This document shows positions 1 through 8,335 of a stretch of 16,941 nucleotides of DNA, in pieces. Under the pieces are notes generated by a model. It was not told the origin of the DNA. It made no database searches and saw only the letters and a program-made list of their open reading frames with translations. Source of the DNA: an uncultured Clostridia bacterium (GTDB taxonomy: Bacteria; Bacillota_A; Clostridia; Oscillospirales; Oscillospiraceae); the NCBI GenBank assembly GCA_946410505.1, contig CAMKAP010000013.1:1-16941 (forward strand), written 5' to 3'. Numbering within the stretch: position 1 is the first letter of the stretch; each line of letters starts with the position of its first letter. Made by a program: the position numbers and the translations under genes.

Positions 1-70
1 CATGGTGCAATTCTGGCCGGGAGATTTTAAAGATTTCTATTAGATATTAGTATAAGAGAAGATGCAAAAC

Positions 71-100
71 GGCCCGTCCGGGGATGGTCCCGGATGGGCC
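71..100 (-). terminator. Rho-independent terminator of the lipoprotein-alr operon
   Basis: Arms at 71-82 and 89-100 form a 12-bp GC-rich stem with one G-U pair and a 6-base loop. Read on the minus strand, the hairpin starts about 17 bases past the alr stop codon and is followed by GTTTTGC, a short T run. Position and shape fit an intrinsic terminator, although the T run is brief. Bases 1-70 beyond it hold no gene I can support. Confidence 0.7.
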
Positions 101-117
101 GCAGTATGCTTGCTGTT

Positions 118-1248
118 TTACTCCGCGTACACGCGGGGGGCGCGCTTGGACACCGCGCACAGCAGCTCGTAGGGGATGGTCTGGGCCGCGTCGGAAAGCT
201 GATAAATGTCACACGCCGGGCCGAAGAGCTCCACTTCGCTGCCCACCTTCGTCTCCGGCAGATCGGTCAGATCCACCATGCACATGTCCATGCAGATGCT
301 GCCGCGCTGGGGCGCAAAGCCCCCGGGAGCGGCGAAGCTGCACTTGTTGGAAATCAGGCGCGGCAGCCCGTCGGCATAGCCGATGGCCAGCACGCCCATG
401 CGGGTGCGCCGCTGAGTGACGAAGCGCCGGCCGTAGCTGACGGAGGTCCCGGGCTCGTAGAACTTGATGGTGCTCACGGTGGTCACAAGGCGCATGCAGG
501 GCCGCAGGTCCAGCCGCCCCTCCGTATCGCCGTAGCCGTAGAGCAGCAGCCCCGGCCGCACCATGTCCAGCACCATCTCGGGATAGCTGAGCACGGCGCC
601 GGTATTCGCGCAGTGCCGGATGGGGAAGACAAAGCCGCAGCGCTCGCGCACGGCGTCGATCACGCCGGTGAAGAGGCGAAACTGCTCGCGGGTGTAGGCT
701 TCGCAGTCTTCGCCCGGCTCGTCGGAGACGGCGAAGTGGGTGTAGACGCCTTCCACCTCCAGATGGGGCAGGGCCACGGTCTTCACCACGTTCTGCACAC
801 CACGGTCAAAATAGTCCCCGGCGCAGAGATAACCCAGGCGGGACATGCCGGTGTCCAGCTTCAGGTGGACCTTCAGCGCCTTTCCGAGCGCCCTTGCTGC
901 CTCGGAGTACTCCCGGGCCTTGGCCAGCGCGCTCACGGTCTGGGTGATCTGCCGGTCGATCAGCGTCTCGGTGTATTCGGGCGGGGTGTGGCCCAGGATC
1001 AGGATGGGCATGGTGATGCCGCCCTCGCGCAGCTCCAGCGCCTCGTCCAGACAGGATACGGCCAGATAGTCGGCACCCGCCTCCTGCAGCGTGCGGGCGA
1101 CGGGGACAGCGCCGTGGCCGTAGGCGTCGGCCTTCACCACGCCGAGAAAGCGGCAGCCCGACGGGAGGGCCGCCCGGATGGCCTCATAGTTATGCCGGAT
1201 ATTGGGCAGGGAGATCTCCGCCCAGCTTCTCTTTTGCAGGTCGTTCAT
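118..1248 (-). CDS. alr: Alanine racemase
   Basis: A PLP-dependent racemase that interconverts L- and D-alanine in the cytoplasm, supplying D-Ala for peptidoglycan. The 376-residue length is normal for the family. The PLP-binding lysine is Lys39 in VVKADAYGHG, and the second catalytic base is Tyr272 in VSYGRRF, at the start of the C-terminal beta domain. The substrate-site run GSICMDMCMVD near residues 316-326 is also typical. The ATG lies 6 bases after the stop of the upstream lipoprotein gene, so the two are co-transcribed and probably translationally coupled. Because this alr is paired with a GerS-like gene, it could be a sporulation or germination paralogue like C. difficile alr2 rather than the only housekeeping racemase. 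The enzyme identity is secure; the physiological role is not. Confidence 0.97.
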   Translation of the reverse strand: MNDLQKRSWAEISLPNIRHNYEAIRAALPSGCRFLGVVKADAYGHGAVPVARTLQEAGADYLAVSCLDEALELREGGITMPILILGHTPPEYTETLIDRQITQTVSALAKAREYSEAARALGKALKVHLKLDTGMSRLGYLCAGDYFDRGVQNVVKTVALPHLEVEGVYTHFAVSDEPGEDCEAYTREQFRLFTGVIDAVRERCGFVFPIRHCANTGAVLSYPEMVLDMVRPGLLLYGYGDTEGRLDLRPCMRLVTTVSTIKFYEPGTSVSYGRRFVTQRRTRMGVLAIGYADGLPRLISNKCSFAAPGGFAPQRGSICMDMCMVDLTDLPETKVGSEVELFGPACDIYQLSDAAQTIPYELLCAVSKRAPRVYAE

Positions 1249-1254
1249 GGGTTT

Positions 1255-1800
1255 TCAGCTCCAATCGCTAAGTTCGCATTCCACCGTCACCCGACCGTCA
1301 CTCTCAAGCCTTGCCCGCCGGGGGGTCATATCCTCCGAAAACCAGACCGTGGCCGTCAGATGATCGTCGGGGATCAGGCGCAGCACCGTGTACCCGTCCT
1401 CCTCCCAGTGGGAGTCCAGATGCCCGTGGATCAGGGCCTCCGTCAGACGGGGCAGGGCGCTCATGGGCGTGAGCCCGTAGGGGTCCAGCGGCCCTGCGTC
1501 CAGGATCATCCCATCGTAGCACAGGCTCCGGGAGCCGGGGGCCAGGCGGGCGGAGATCCCCTCGATCAGCGCGGGCGCGAGTACGGTGATTTCTTCCCCC
1601 TCAGGGCTTCTCTGATAACGCAGCGTAAACTCCAGATTCCGATCCGGATAGGAGGCGACAAGCTGCGCCTGGTAAGAGAGCGTTTCCTTTTCCGCAAGCG
1701 CCGCGGAAAAGCTCAGGTAGCGGCTTTGCACAGCGCTGCCGCCGCAGCCGGCAAGCAGCAGGGACAGCAGCATCAGGGCAGACAGCAGGGCTTTTTTCAT
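1255..1800 (-). CDS. GerS-like (LolA-fold) lipoprotein
   Basis: A 181-residue predicted lipoprotein. The N-terminus MKKALLSALMLLSLLLAGC is a signal peptide with lipobox LAGC, and Cys19 is the expected lipidated residue. The rest is a beta-rich domain of about 160 residues with alternating strands (LSYQAQLVASYPDRNLEFTLRY, then a closing run TPRRARLESDGRVTVECEL), as in LolA/LolB-like and GerS proteins. In C. difficile, GerS is encoded directly upstream of alr2 and assists the amidase CwlD in making cortex muramic-delta-lactam; the same order is seen here. I chose the ATG at 1800 over an in-frame start at 1899 because GGAGG sits at 1806-1810 and the signal peptide begins there. Lipoprotein status is strong; the GerS assignment rests on fold impression and gene order. 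Confidence 0.8.
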   Translation of the reverse strand: MKKALLSALMLLSLLLAGCGGSAVQSRYLSFSAALAEKETLSYQAQLVASYPDRNLEFTLRYQRSPEGEEITVLAPALIEGISARLAPGSRSLCYDGMILDAGPLDPYGLTPMSALPRLTEALIHGHLDSHWEEDGYTVLRLIPDDHLTATVWFSEDMTPRRARLESDGRVTVECELSDWS

Positions 1801-1870
1801 GGGTACCTCCATATGCGTGATACCCAAGCTTATGAATGCCCTTTGCCGAACATGCCTTATTATATGGATC

Positions 1871-1899
1871 ATTATAGTAACAATTGCCGGATTCGTCAA
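1871..1899 (-). promoter_or_regulatory. Sigma-A type promoter for the lipoprotein-alr operon
   Basis: On the minus strand, TTGACG (1894-1899) and TATAAT (1871-1876) are separated by exactly 17 bases. The -10 matches consensus fully and the -35 at 5 of 6. Transcription would start near 1864, about 60 bases before the lipoprotein ATG. A vegetative promoter is noteworthy because GerS genes are normally sporulation controlled. Confidence 0.85.
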
Positions 1900-1907
1900 A
1901 TTTTCTC

Positions 1908-1936
1908 TTGTAAAAACGAAAATTCTATGATACTCT
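1908..1936 (+). promoter_or_regulatory. Possible promoter for the T-box-pheST transcript
   Basis: TTGTAA (1908-1913), a 17-base spacer, an extended -10 TG at 1928-1929 and TACTCT (1931-1936) are suitably placed ahead of the leader. TATGAT at 1926-1931 is an alternative -10 without a good -35. Matches are modest. The site lies back to back with the promoter of the divergent operon. Confidence 0.35.
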
Positions 1937-1944
1937 ATCTTTTG

Positions 1945-2170
1945 CTGTGAACGGGAAAATAGCGCGGCACGGCAAACGGCAGAGAATGGGGGTCACCGGC
2001 TGTAAGCCCCCTGGTTTGTCCGCGCTTGGTTCGCCCGGGAGCTCCGGCCAATCCCCGGCGCGTCAGATGCGTTATCGTCTGTTAAGATGCGGTGTGTTAC
2101 AGCGCCGAACGTGGGTGGTACCGCGGAAGTTTTTGCTTTCGTCCCCGGCTGTGGGGATGAAAGCGTTTTT
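1945..2170 (+). promoter_or_regulatory. T-box riboswitch leader controlling pheST
   Basis: The T-box core GGGTGGTACCGCGG lies at 2113-2126. Seven bases later comes a terminator hairpin whose 5' arm contains the conserved TTCGTCCC that pairs with the T-box in the antiterminator. T-boxes read uncharged tRNA and let transcription continue when the cognate amino acid is short, here presumably tRNA-Phe given the genes below. Upstream, 1962-1967 can pair with 2020-2025 and 1988-1992 with 2007-2011, giving a fairly short Stem I candidate. I could not place the Phe specifier codon with confidence. The 5' boundary is approximate. Confidence 0.9.
2135..2170 (+). terminator. T-box-controlled intrinsic terminator
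   Basis: Arms 2135-2146 and 2153-2164 pair over 12 bp (one G-U) around a 6-base loop, followed by TTTTTG at 2166-2171. It sits between the T-box core and the pheS ribosome site, so it is the attenuator hairpin that competes with the antiterminator. Confidence 0.9.
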
Positions 2171-2189
2171 GTTTTATAAGGAGATTTGT

Positions 2190-3215
2190 ATGAAAGAACT
2201 GATGCAGAAGCTGCGGGAGGCCTCGATCCGGGCCATTCTCGAGAGCGAAAGCGTGGAGACCCTGGAGGCTCTGCGTGTGAAGTATCTGGGCAAGAAGGGC
2301 GAACTGACGGGCATCCTCCGCCAGATGGGCAAGCTCTCTGCCGAGGAGCGCCCGGCCATGGGCCAGCTGGCAAACCAGCTGCGGCAGGACATCGAGGCCG
2401 CCATCGAGGCGCGCCGCAATGAGCTGCAGAGCGCCATGATGGAGAAAAAGCTGGAGCAGGAGAGCATCGACGTGACCCTGCCCGCCGAGGATCTGCGCAT
2501 CGGCCACAAGCACCCGATGTACAACGTTCTCGACCAGATCAAGGACATTTTCATCGGCATGGGCTTTGAGATCGTGGACGGCCCGGAGGTGGAGCTGGCC
2601 GACTACAACTTCACCAAGCTGAACATTGAGGACAGCCACCCCTCCCGGGAGTGGACGGATACCTTCTATTTTAAGGACGACAGCAGCATCCTCCTGCGCA
2701 CTCAGACCTCTCCCATGCAGGTGCATGCCATGGAGACCAGGCCTCTGCCCATCCGCATGATCGCGCCCGGCCGCGTCTACCGCAAGGACGAGGTGGACGC
2801 CACCCATTCTCCCATGTTCCACCAGATCGAGGGCATGGTCATCGACAAGGGTGTGACCATGGCGGACCTGAAGGCCACGCTGAACCTGGTGGTGGAGAAG
2901 ATTTACGGCGAGGGCACCGTTACCCGTTTCCGCCCGCACCACTTCCCCTTTACCGAGCCCAGCTGCGAGATGGATATCCAGTGTCACAAGTGCGGCGGCA
3001 AGGGCTGCCCCACCTGCAAATGGCAGGGCTGGATCGAAGTGCTGGGCGCCGGCATGGTGCACCCCAAGGTGCTCGCCGGCTGCGGCATCGACCCGGAGGT
3101 CTACTCCGGCTGGGCCTTCGGCATGGGCCTGGAGCGCCTCGCCATGGGCGAATACAAGATTACGGACCTGCGTCTGATCTTCGAGAACGACGTGCGGTTC
3201 CTGGAGCAGTTCTAA
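2190..3215 (+). CDS. pheS: Phenylalanyl-tRNA synthetase alpha subunit
   Basis: The catalytic subunit of the alpha2-beta2 class II enzyme that charges tRNA-Phe. The 341-residue length is standard. Residues 1-85 are the N-terminal tRNA-contacting coiled coil. Class II motif 2 is the run RMIAPGRVYRKDEVDATHSP (189-208) ending in FHQIEG, and motif 3 is GMGLERLAM (311-319). A four-cysteine cluster (Cys265, Cys268, Cys273, Cys276) lies just before WIEVLGAGMVHP, as in many Firmicutes PheS. The ATG at 2190 follows AAGGAG (2178-2183). The same frame stays open upstream to 1947, but that stretch is the T-box leader and is not coding. The stop lies 12 bases before pheT. Regulation is by the T-box leader. 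Confidence 0.98.
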   Translation: MKELMQKLREASIRAILESESVETLEALRVKYLGKKGELTGILRQMGKLSAEERPAMGQLANQLRQDIEAAIEARRNELQSAMMEKKLEQESIDVTLPAEDLRIGHKHPMYNVLDQIKDIFIGMGFEIVDGPEVELADYNFTKLNIEDSHPSREWTDTFYFKDDSSILLRTQTSPMQVHAMETRPLPIRMIAPGRVYRKDEVDATHSPMFHQIEGMVIDKGVTMADLKATLNLVVEKIYGEGTVTRFRPHHFPFTEPSCEMDIQCHKCGGKGCPTCKWQGWIEVLGAGMVHPKVLAGCGIDPEVYSGWAFGMGLERLAMGEYKITDLRLIFENDVRFLEQF

Positions 3216-3227
3216 GGAGGTGCTGAG

Positions 3228-5921
3228 ATGAAACTATCCAGAAAATGGCTCAATGAGTTCGTGGACCTGCCCCTGAATGAAGTGGGCGACCGCGATTTTG
3301 ACGAGGCGATGACCATCTCCGGCTCCAAGGTGGAGGTCACCGAGGACCTGAGCGCCTCCATCCACAATGTGAAGGTCGGGCGGGTGCTCTCCATGGAAAA
3401 GCACCCCAATTCCGATCACATGTATGTCTGCACGCTGGACGTGGGCGAGAGTGAGCCCGTCCAGATCGTCACCGGCGCCTGGAACGTCCATGCGGGCGAC
3501 CTGGTGCCCGCGGCCCTGCACAAGTCTCTGCTCCCCAGCGGGGCGAAGATCGAGAAGGGCAAGCTCAGAGGCGTCGCGTCCTACGGCATGCTCTGCTCCC
3601 TCAAGGAGCTGAACCTGACCGAGCACGACTATGCCTATGCGAAGATCGAGGCGGCCGCCATTCTGGGCGACTACCACCCCATCGACCCCGAAAAGCCTTC
3701 CATCGCCGCCGACATCCAGGCGGGCGAGCGGATCTACGGCAAGGTCTGCGCCGCGAAGGCCGAGAAGGTCGAGAACGCGGGCGTGAACCTCTGGAAGCTG
3801 ACGCTGAACACCGGCAGCGAAACAAAGGAGACGGTCACGGCCTGCCAGAACATCCACGAGGGCGACCTGCTGGCCTACGACACGGGGAAGGACAAAATCT
3901 GCACCCTGGCCGACCTGCATGCCGAGCAGCGGGAATTTCCCCACTGCATCGAGGACGGCATCTTCATCCTGCATGAAGACTGCAGGCCCGGCGACGATAT
4001 GGGTGTGCTGCTGGGCCTTGACGACCATGTGGTGGAGTTCGAGATCACGCCCAACCGGCCTGACTGCCTGTGCATGATCGGTCTTGCCCGTGAGGCGGCC
4101 GTCACCTTCAACAAAGAGCTCAAGCTCCACACGCCCGAAGTGGCGGCCAAGGCCGGCGGGAACATCCGCGATCTGGCGAAGATCGTGATCGAGGAGCCCG
4201 CCCTCTGCCCGCGCTACATCGGCCGCATGGTGCGCAACGTCAAGATCGGCCCCTCTCCCGCCTGGATGCGCGAGCGCATCCGCAACGCGGGCATGCGCCC
4301 CATCAACAACCTGGTGGACATCACCAACTACGTCATGCTCGAGTACGGCCAGCCCATGCATGCCTTTGACTTCAGCTGCGTCAAGGACGGAGAGATCCAT
4401 GTGCGCCTGGCCCGCGAGGGTGAGAGCATCCGCACCCTGGACGGCACCGAGCGCAGGCTCGCACCCAGCATGCTCTGCATCTGCGACACCGAGAAGCCCG
4501 TGGCCGTGGCCGGCGTGATGGGCGGCGAGAACAGCGAGATCGTGGGCGACACCGCCATGGTGCTCTTCGAATCCGCCAACTTCAGCGGCCCCTCCGTGCG
4601 CCGCACCGCCACCGCGCTGGGCATGCGCACCGACGCCTCCTCCCGCTATGAGAAGGGCCTGGACCCGGAGAACACTTATCTGGCCGTGCAGCGGGCCTGT
4701 GAGCTGGTGGAGCTGCTGGGCTGCGGCGAAGTGGTGGAGGGCGTCATCGACGTCTATCCCGGAAAGACCGAACCCAAAACCGTGAAGCTGGAGCCGGAGA
4801 AGATCAACGCCCTCCTCGGCACCGACATTGACGAGCAGACCATGCGCGACATTCTGCTGCGCCTGGGCTTCGGCCTGGAGGGCGATACGATCATCGTACC
4901 CTCCTGGCGCGGGGACGTGGAGCACTACTCCGACATCGCCGAGGAAGTGGCCCGCATCTACGGCTATAACGAGATCCCCACCGCCTTCACCAGCACCGGC
5001 ACCACCGTGGGCGGCTTCAGCCCCGTGCAGCAGTGCGAGCGGAGGCTGGGCGAGCTCTGCCGCGGCTTCGGGCTGGATGAGATCATCACCTACTCCTTCA
5101 TCAGCCCCTCCTATTACGACAAGATCCGCTGGCCGAAGGACGATCCCCGGCGCGACAGCCTGCGCATCCTGAACCCCTTGGGCGAGGATACCTCCATCAT
5201 GCGCACCACGATCCTGCCCTCCATGCTGGAGATCATCAGCCGCAACTACAATTACCGCAACAAAGAGGCGGCCCTGTACGAGATCGGCCGCATCTATAAA
5301 AAGCGGCCCGACGGCCTGGCCGACGAGCCGAAGATCCTCTCCCTCGGCGCCTACGGCGAGAAGATGAACTTCTTCGTGCTCAAGGGCTGGGTGGATGCGA
5401 TCCTCAAAGCCCTCTCCATCTCCGGCGCCCGCTATGAGCAGGAGAGGAACAATCCCTCCTACCATCCCGGCCGCTGCGCCCGGCTCTTCGTCGGGGAGAC
5501 GGAGATCGGCGTGCTTGGCCAGATCCATCCCGAAACGGCGAAGAACTACGGCCTGGAGACCGAGGTCTACTGCGCGGAGCTGTCCTTCGAGGCGCTCTTT
5601 AAGCTGCAGGGCGGCACGCCTGTGTATCAGCCGCTGCCCCGCTTCCCCTCCGTCAGCCGCGACATCGCCGTGGTCTGTGACAGCGAGATCCCCGTGGGCC
5701 GCATGATCGAGACCATCCTCGCAAACGGCGGCAAATACCTCAAGGAGTGCAGGCTCTTCGACGTCTATGCCGGCCACCACATCGCCGAGGGCAAGAAGTC
5801 CGTGGCCTTCTCCCTGACCATGCGCGCCGATGACCAGACTCTGACCGACGAGCACGCCGAGGAGACGGTGAAGAAGGTCCTGGCTGCGCTCAACGAGTGC
5901 TTTGGAGCCGTCATGCGCTGA
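3228..5921 (+). CDS. pheT: Phenylalanyl-tRNA synthetase beta subunit, with extra OB-like domain
   Basis: The beta subunit pairs with PheS, binds tRNA and edits mischarged Tyr-tRNA-Phe. Domains in order: tRNA-binding OB fold (about 45-135, VKVGRVLSMEKHPNSD), B3/B4 editing domain starting around 270 (EFEITPNRPDC), the conserved run RPINNLVDITNYVMLEYGQP, B5, the catalytic-like core, and a C-terminal anticodon-binding FDX-ACB domain (FPSVSRDIAV to the end). At 897 residues it is about 100 longer than a usual bacterial PheT. The excess is at about 140-238, between the OB fold and the normal continuation EDGIFILHED, and looks like a second OB fold (see findings). A strong AAGGAGG lies just before the ATG, starting in the pheS stop codon. 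Confidence 0.97.
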   Translation: MKLSRKWLNEFVDLPLNEVGDRDFDEAMTISGSKVEVTEDLSASIHNVKVGRVLSMEKHPNSDHMYVCTLDVGESEPVQIVTGAWNVHAGDLVPAALHKSLLPSGAKIEKGKLRGVASYGMLCSLKELNLTEHDYAYAKIEAAAILGDYHPIDPEKPSIAADIQAGERIYGKVCAAKAEKVENAGVNLWKLTLNTGSETKETVTACQNIHEGDLLAYDTGKDKICTLADLHAEQREFPHCIEDGIFILHEDCRPGDDMGVLLGLDDHVVEFEITPNRPDCLCMIGLAREAAVTFNKELKLHTPEVAAKAGGNIRDLAKIVIEEPALCPRYIGRMVRNVKIGPSPAWMRERIRNAGMRPINNLVDITNYVMLEYGQPMHAFDFSCVKDGEIHVRLAREGESIRTLDGTERRLAPSMLCICDTEKPVAVAGVMGGENSEIVGDTAMVLFESANFSGPSVRRTATALGMRTDASSRYEKGLDPENTYLAVQRACELVELLGCGEVVEGVIDVYPGKTEPKTVKLEPEKINALLGTDIDEQTMRDILLRLGFGLEGDTIIVPSWRGDVEHYSDIAEEVARIYGYNEIPTAFTSTGTTVGGFSPVQQCERRLGELCRGFGLDEIITYSFISPSYYDKIRWPKDDPRRDSLRILNPLGEDTSIMRTTILPSMLEIISRNYNYRNKEAALYEIGRIYKKRPDGLADEPKILSLGAYGEKMNFFVLKGWVDAILKALSISGARYEQERNNPSYHPGRCARLFVGETEIGVLGQIHPETAKNYGLETEVYCAELSFEALFKLQGGTPVYQPLPRFPSVSRDIAVVCDSEIPVGRMIETILANGGKYLKECRLFDVYAGHHIAEGKKSVAFSLTMRADDQTLTDEHAEETVKKVLAALNECFGAVMR

Positions 5922-6004
5922 GCGCAGGGGCGGGAAAACGGACAGCTTTCACCATTTGCTGGAAAAATTACAGGAAAATTAATCCTTTTTCCCCCATTTT
6001 CGAC

Positions 6005-6032
6005 TTTACTTGTGCTTTTTATCTGCTATAAT
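6005..6032 (+). promoter_or_regulatory. Promoter of ireB
   Basis: TTTACT (6005-6010), a 16-base spacer and TATAAT (6027-6032) preceded by the extended -10 TG at 6024-6025. The -10 is perfect. Transcription would begin near 6039, giving a short leader with AGGAGG just before the ATG. Confidence 0.8.
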
Positions 6033-6066
6033 ACAAGGTGAACAGGACAAACAAGGAGGGAAGCAC

Positions 6067-6309
6067 ATGGAGGACGCAACCAGAAAATTTACCGCGTTGG
6101 ACAACAAGGCCGAGATGAAGGAAATTCTATCGTCCGTGTATAACTCCCTCATGGTGAAGGGCTACAACCCCATCAACCAGATCGTGGGCTATATTCTGTC
6201 GGAGGATCCCACCTACATCACAAACTACAACAACGCCCGCACGCTCATCACCCGCATCGACCGGGACGAGCTGCTGCAGGAGCTGCTGCGGACCTATCTG
6301 GCCAAGTAA
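6067..6309 (+). CDS. ireB: IreB family regulatory phosphoprotein (UPF0297/DUF965)
   Basis: An 80-residue protein, full length for the family. The diagnostic core is the run [20 protein letters not shown] (27-46), followed by DPTYIT and the acidic stretch ending [14 protein letters not shown]. In Enterococcus faecalis, IreB is phosphorylated by the Ser/Thr kinase IreK near its N-terminus and modulates cephalosporin resistance; here Thr5 and Thr9 lie in that N-terminal segment. The ATG at 6067 follows AGGAGGGA. An in-frame upstream start at 6010 would overlap the promoter and is unlikely. In many Firmicutes this gene sits next to yrrK/ruvX and yrzB; here it stands alone between its own promoter and a strong terminator. 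Confidence 0.95.
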   Translation: MEDATRKFTALDNKAEMKEILSSVYNSLMVKGYNPINQIVGYILSEDPTYITNYNNARTLITRIDRDELLQELLRTYLAK

Positions 6310-6310
6310 T

Positions 6311-6370
6311 CCGAGAACCGAAAAAAGGCTGTGAAAGCAATCGCTTTCACAGCCTTTTTTCGGTTCTCGG
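6311..6370. terminator. Bidirectional terminator between ireB and rfbB
   Basis: Arms 6311-6338 and 6343-6370 are perfectly complementary over 28 bp around the loop AATC. Each arm contains a run of six A or six T residues, giving a T run after the inner GC-rich stem in both directions. It starts 1 base after the ireB stop and ends 5 bases before the convergent rfbB stop, so it serves both transcripts. Confidence 0.95.
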
Positions 6371-6375
6371 CGGGA

Positions 6376-7434
6376 TCACACCGCGCCGTACATTCTGCTG
6401 TAATAGTCCAGATAATCACCGGAGACCACACGCTCGACCCAGCCGGGATTCTGCAGATACCACTCGATGGTCTCGTGCATGCCCCGCTCGAAGGTGTAGG
6501 CGGGGGCCCAGCCCAGGGTCGTGGTGATCTTGGTGTTGTCGATGGCATAGCGCCGGTCGTGACCGGGGCGATCCTGCACATGGGTGATGAGGCTTTCGGG
6601 CTTTCCCAGCTCCGAGAGGATCAGGTTCACGATCTCGATGTTGGCCCGCTCGTTGTTGCCGCCGATGTTATACACCTCGCCGCGCACGCCCTTTTCCAGC
6701 ACGGTGAGGATGGCGGAGCAGTGGTCCTTCACATGCAGCCAGTCCCGGATCTGCATGCCGTCGCCATATACCGGCAGGGACTTGTCCGCCTGGGCGTTGT
6801 GCAGCATCAGGGGAATGAGCTTCTCCGGGAACTGGTAGGGGCCGTAGTTGTTGGAGCAGCGGGTGATGTTCACCGGCAGCCCGAAGGTCTGATGATAGGC
6901 GCGCACCACCATGTCGGCTCCGGCCTTGGAGGCGGAATAGGGGGAGTTGGGGGAGATGGGCGTCTGCTCGGTAAACATGCCGGTCTTGCCCAGCGCGCCG
7001 TAGACCTCATCCGTGGAGACCTGAAGGTATACCACACCGGGGCGGTATTCCCGGCAGTATTTGTTGTCGGGCTCCAGATTCCAGTGCCGCTTGGCCGCGT
7101 CCAGCAGGCTCTGGGTGCCCAGCACATTGGTGGTCAGAAAGACCTCCGGCTCGGTGATGCTCCGGTCCACATGGCTCTCGGCGGCGAAATGCACCACCGT
7201 GTCAAAATCGTAGGTCTCAAAGAGCTCGGAGACGAGCTTCCGGTCCCGGATGTCGCCGTGGACGAAGGTGTAGCGCCGATCGTCCTGCACGGGCAGCAGA
7301 TTCTCCAGATTGCCCGCATAGGTCAGCAGATCCAGGTTCACAAGCCGCTCAATGTCCTGCCTTTCGGCCAGCAGGTACTGGATGAAATTGGAGCCGATAA
7401 AGCCGGCGCCGCCGGTGACGAGTATGCGTTTCAT
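6376..7434 (-). CDS. rfbB: dTDP-glucose 4,6-dehydratase
   Basis: Second enzyme of the dTDP-deoxysugar pathway: it converts dTDP-glucose to dTDP-4-keto-6-deoxyglucose with tightly bound NAD. It is a 352-residue extended-SDR protein of normal length. The Rossmann motif is [11 protein letters not shown] (7-17), the substrate-site run STDEVYG holds Thr141, Asp142 and Glu143, and the catalytic Tyr166 and Lys170 are in YSASK. Its start overlaps the end of rfbA by 4 bases, indicating translational coupling. Also known as rmlB. The later steps (rmlC, rmlD) are not in the window, so the final sugar cannot be told; L-rhamnose is the usual product. Its 3' end faces ireB across a shared terminator. Confidence 0.97.
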   Translation of the reverse strand: MKRILVTGGAGFIGSNFIQYLLAERQDIERLVNLDLLTYAGNLENLLPVQDDRRYTFVHGDIRDRKLVSELFETYDFDTVVHFAAESHVDRSITEPEVFLTTNVLGTQSLLDAAKRHWNLEPDNKYCREYRPGVVYLQVSTDEVYGALGKTGMFTEQTPISPNSPYSASKAGADMVVRAYHQTFGLPVNITRCSNNYGPYQFPEKLIPLMLHNAQADKSLPVYGDGMQIRDWLHVKDHCSAILTVLEKGVRGEVYNIGGNNERANIEIVNLILSELGKPESLITHVQDRPGHDRRYAIDNTKITTTLGWAPAYTFERGMHETIEWYLQNPGWVERVVSGDYLDYYSRMYGAV

Positions 7435-8303
7435 AAGCTTGCCTCCGCAATACGCAGCATATATTGACCGTAGTCGGTCTTGAGCAGGGGCTGCGCCAGG
7501 GAGATGAGCTGCTCCCGGTCGATAAAGCCCATGCGATAGGCGATCTCCTCGATGCAGGCCACGTACATGCCCTGCCGCTTCTGGATGATGGAGACGAAGT
7601 TTGCCGCCTCCAGCAGACTCTCATGGGTGCCGGTGTCCAACCAGGCCAGACCACGCCCGAAGGGAAGCACCTGCAGCTCGCCCCGTTCCAGATAGACCTG
7701 GTTGACCGCGGTGATCTCCAGCTCGCCCCGGGCGGAGGGCAGGATGGACTTTGCAATGGAGACTACATCGTTGTCGTAAAAATATAGACCGGGCACGGCA
7801 TAGTTTGATCTGGGTTGCTCGGGCTTTTCCTCGATGGAGATCGCCTTCCCCTGCGCGTCCAGTTCCACGACGCCGAAAGCCCGGGGATCGGGGACGGGAT
7901 AACCGAAGATGACGGCGCCCTTTTCCAGCGTCGCCGCTTTCCGCACGCCGGGGGTGATGCCGCCGCCGTAGAAGATGTTGTCGCCCAGAATGAGGCAGAC
8001 CCGGTCGTCCCCAATGAAGTCCTCGCCGATCAGGAAAGCCTCGGCCAGGCCGCGGGGCTGGGTCTGCACGGCGTATTCCAGGCGCATCCCCAACTGGTTG
8101 CCGTCGCCCAGCAGCTCCTCAAAGGCGCCGATGTCCCGCGCGGTGGAAATGATGAGCACCTCGCGGATGCCGGCCAGCATCAGCACGGACAGGGGATAGT
8201 AGATCATCGGTTTATCATAAACGGGAAGGATCTGCTTGGAGATGGAGCGGGTCACGGGGTAGAGCCGTGTCCCGGCGCCGCCTGCGAGAATGATGCCTTT
8301 CAT
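7431..8303 (-). CDS. rfbA: Glucose-1-phosphate thymidylyltransferase
   Basis: First enzyme of dTDP-sugar synthesis, joining dTTP and glucose-1-phosphate into dTDP-glucose. It has 290 residues, normal for RmlA. The nucleotide-binding signature GGAGTRLYP is at 8-16, with [18 protein letters not shown] following, and the catalytic-site runs [10 protein letters not shown] and GYPVPDP are present. A GGAGG ribosome site on the minus strand (AGAAGGAGGAGCGCC) precedes the ATG. It is the first gene of a two-gene operon with rfbB. Confidence 0.97.
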   Translation of the reverse strand: MKGIILAGGAGTRLYPVTRSISKQILPVYDKPMIYYPLSVLMLAGIREVLIISTARDIGAFEELLGDGNQLGMRLEYAVQTQPRGLAEAFLIGEDFIGDDRVCLILGDNIFYGGGITPGVRKAATLEKGAVIFGYPVPDPRAFGVVELDAQGKAISIEEKPEQPRSNYAVPGLYFYDNDVVSIAKSILPSARGELEITAVNQVYLERGELQVLPFGRGLAWLDTGTHESLLEAANFVSIIQKRQGMYVACIEEIAYRMGFIDREQLISLAQPLLKTDYGQYMLRIAEASL

Positions 8304-8335
8304 GGCGCTCCTCCTTCTGCGGTTTGTTTTTTTTC

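Noticed and set aside
1..70. Start of a minus-strand gene at the left edge (CAT at 1-3)
   Set aside because: No ribosome site precedes it and no coding sequence is visible in the window.
94..1950. Open frame of 618 codons on the plus strand opposite alr and the lipoprotein gene
   Set aside because: It is antisense to two real genes and crosses their promoter; no ribosome site and no recognisable domain.
1947..2189. N-terminal extension of pheS
   Set aside because: The region is a T-box leader with an attenuator hairpin, and AAGGAG marks the start at 2190.
3234..5855. Open frame of 873 codons antisense to pheT
   Set aside because: Same codon-bias effect opposite a confidently identified gene; the translation is Gly/His/Ala/Val-rich with no recognisable domain.
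5961..5995. Terminator after pheT
   Set aside because: A weak A/T stem (5961-5967 with 5986-5992) can be drawn before the ireB promoter, but it has almost no GC pairs and I do not trust it.
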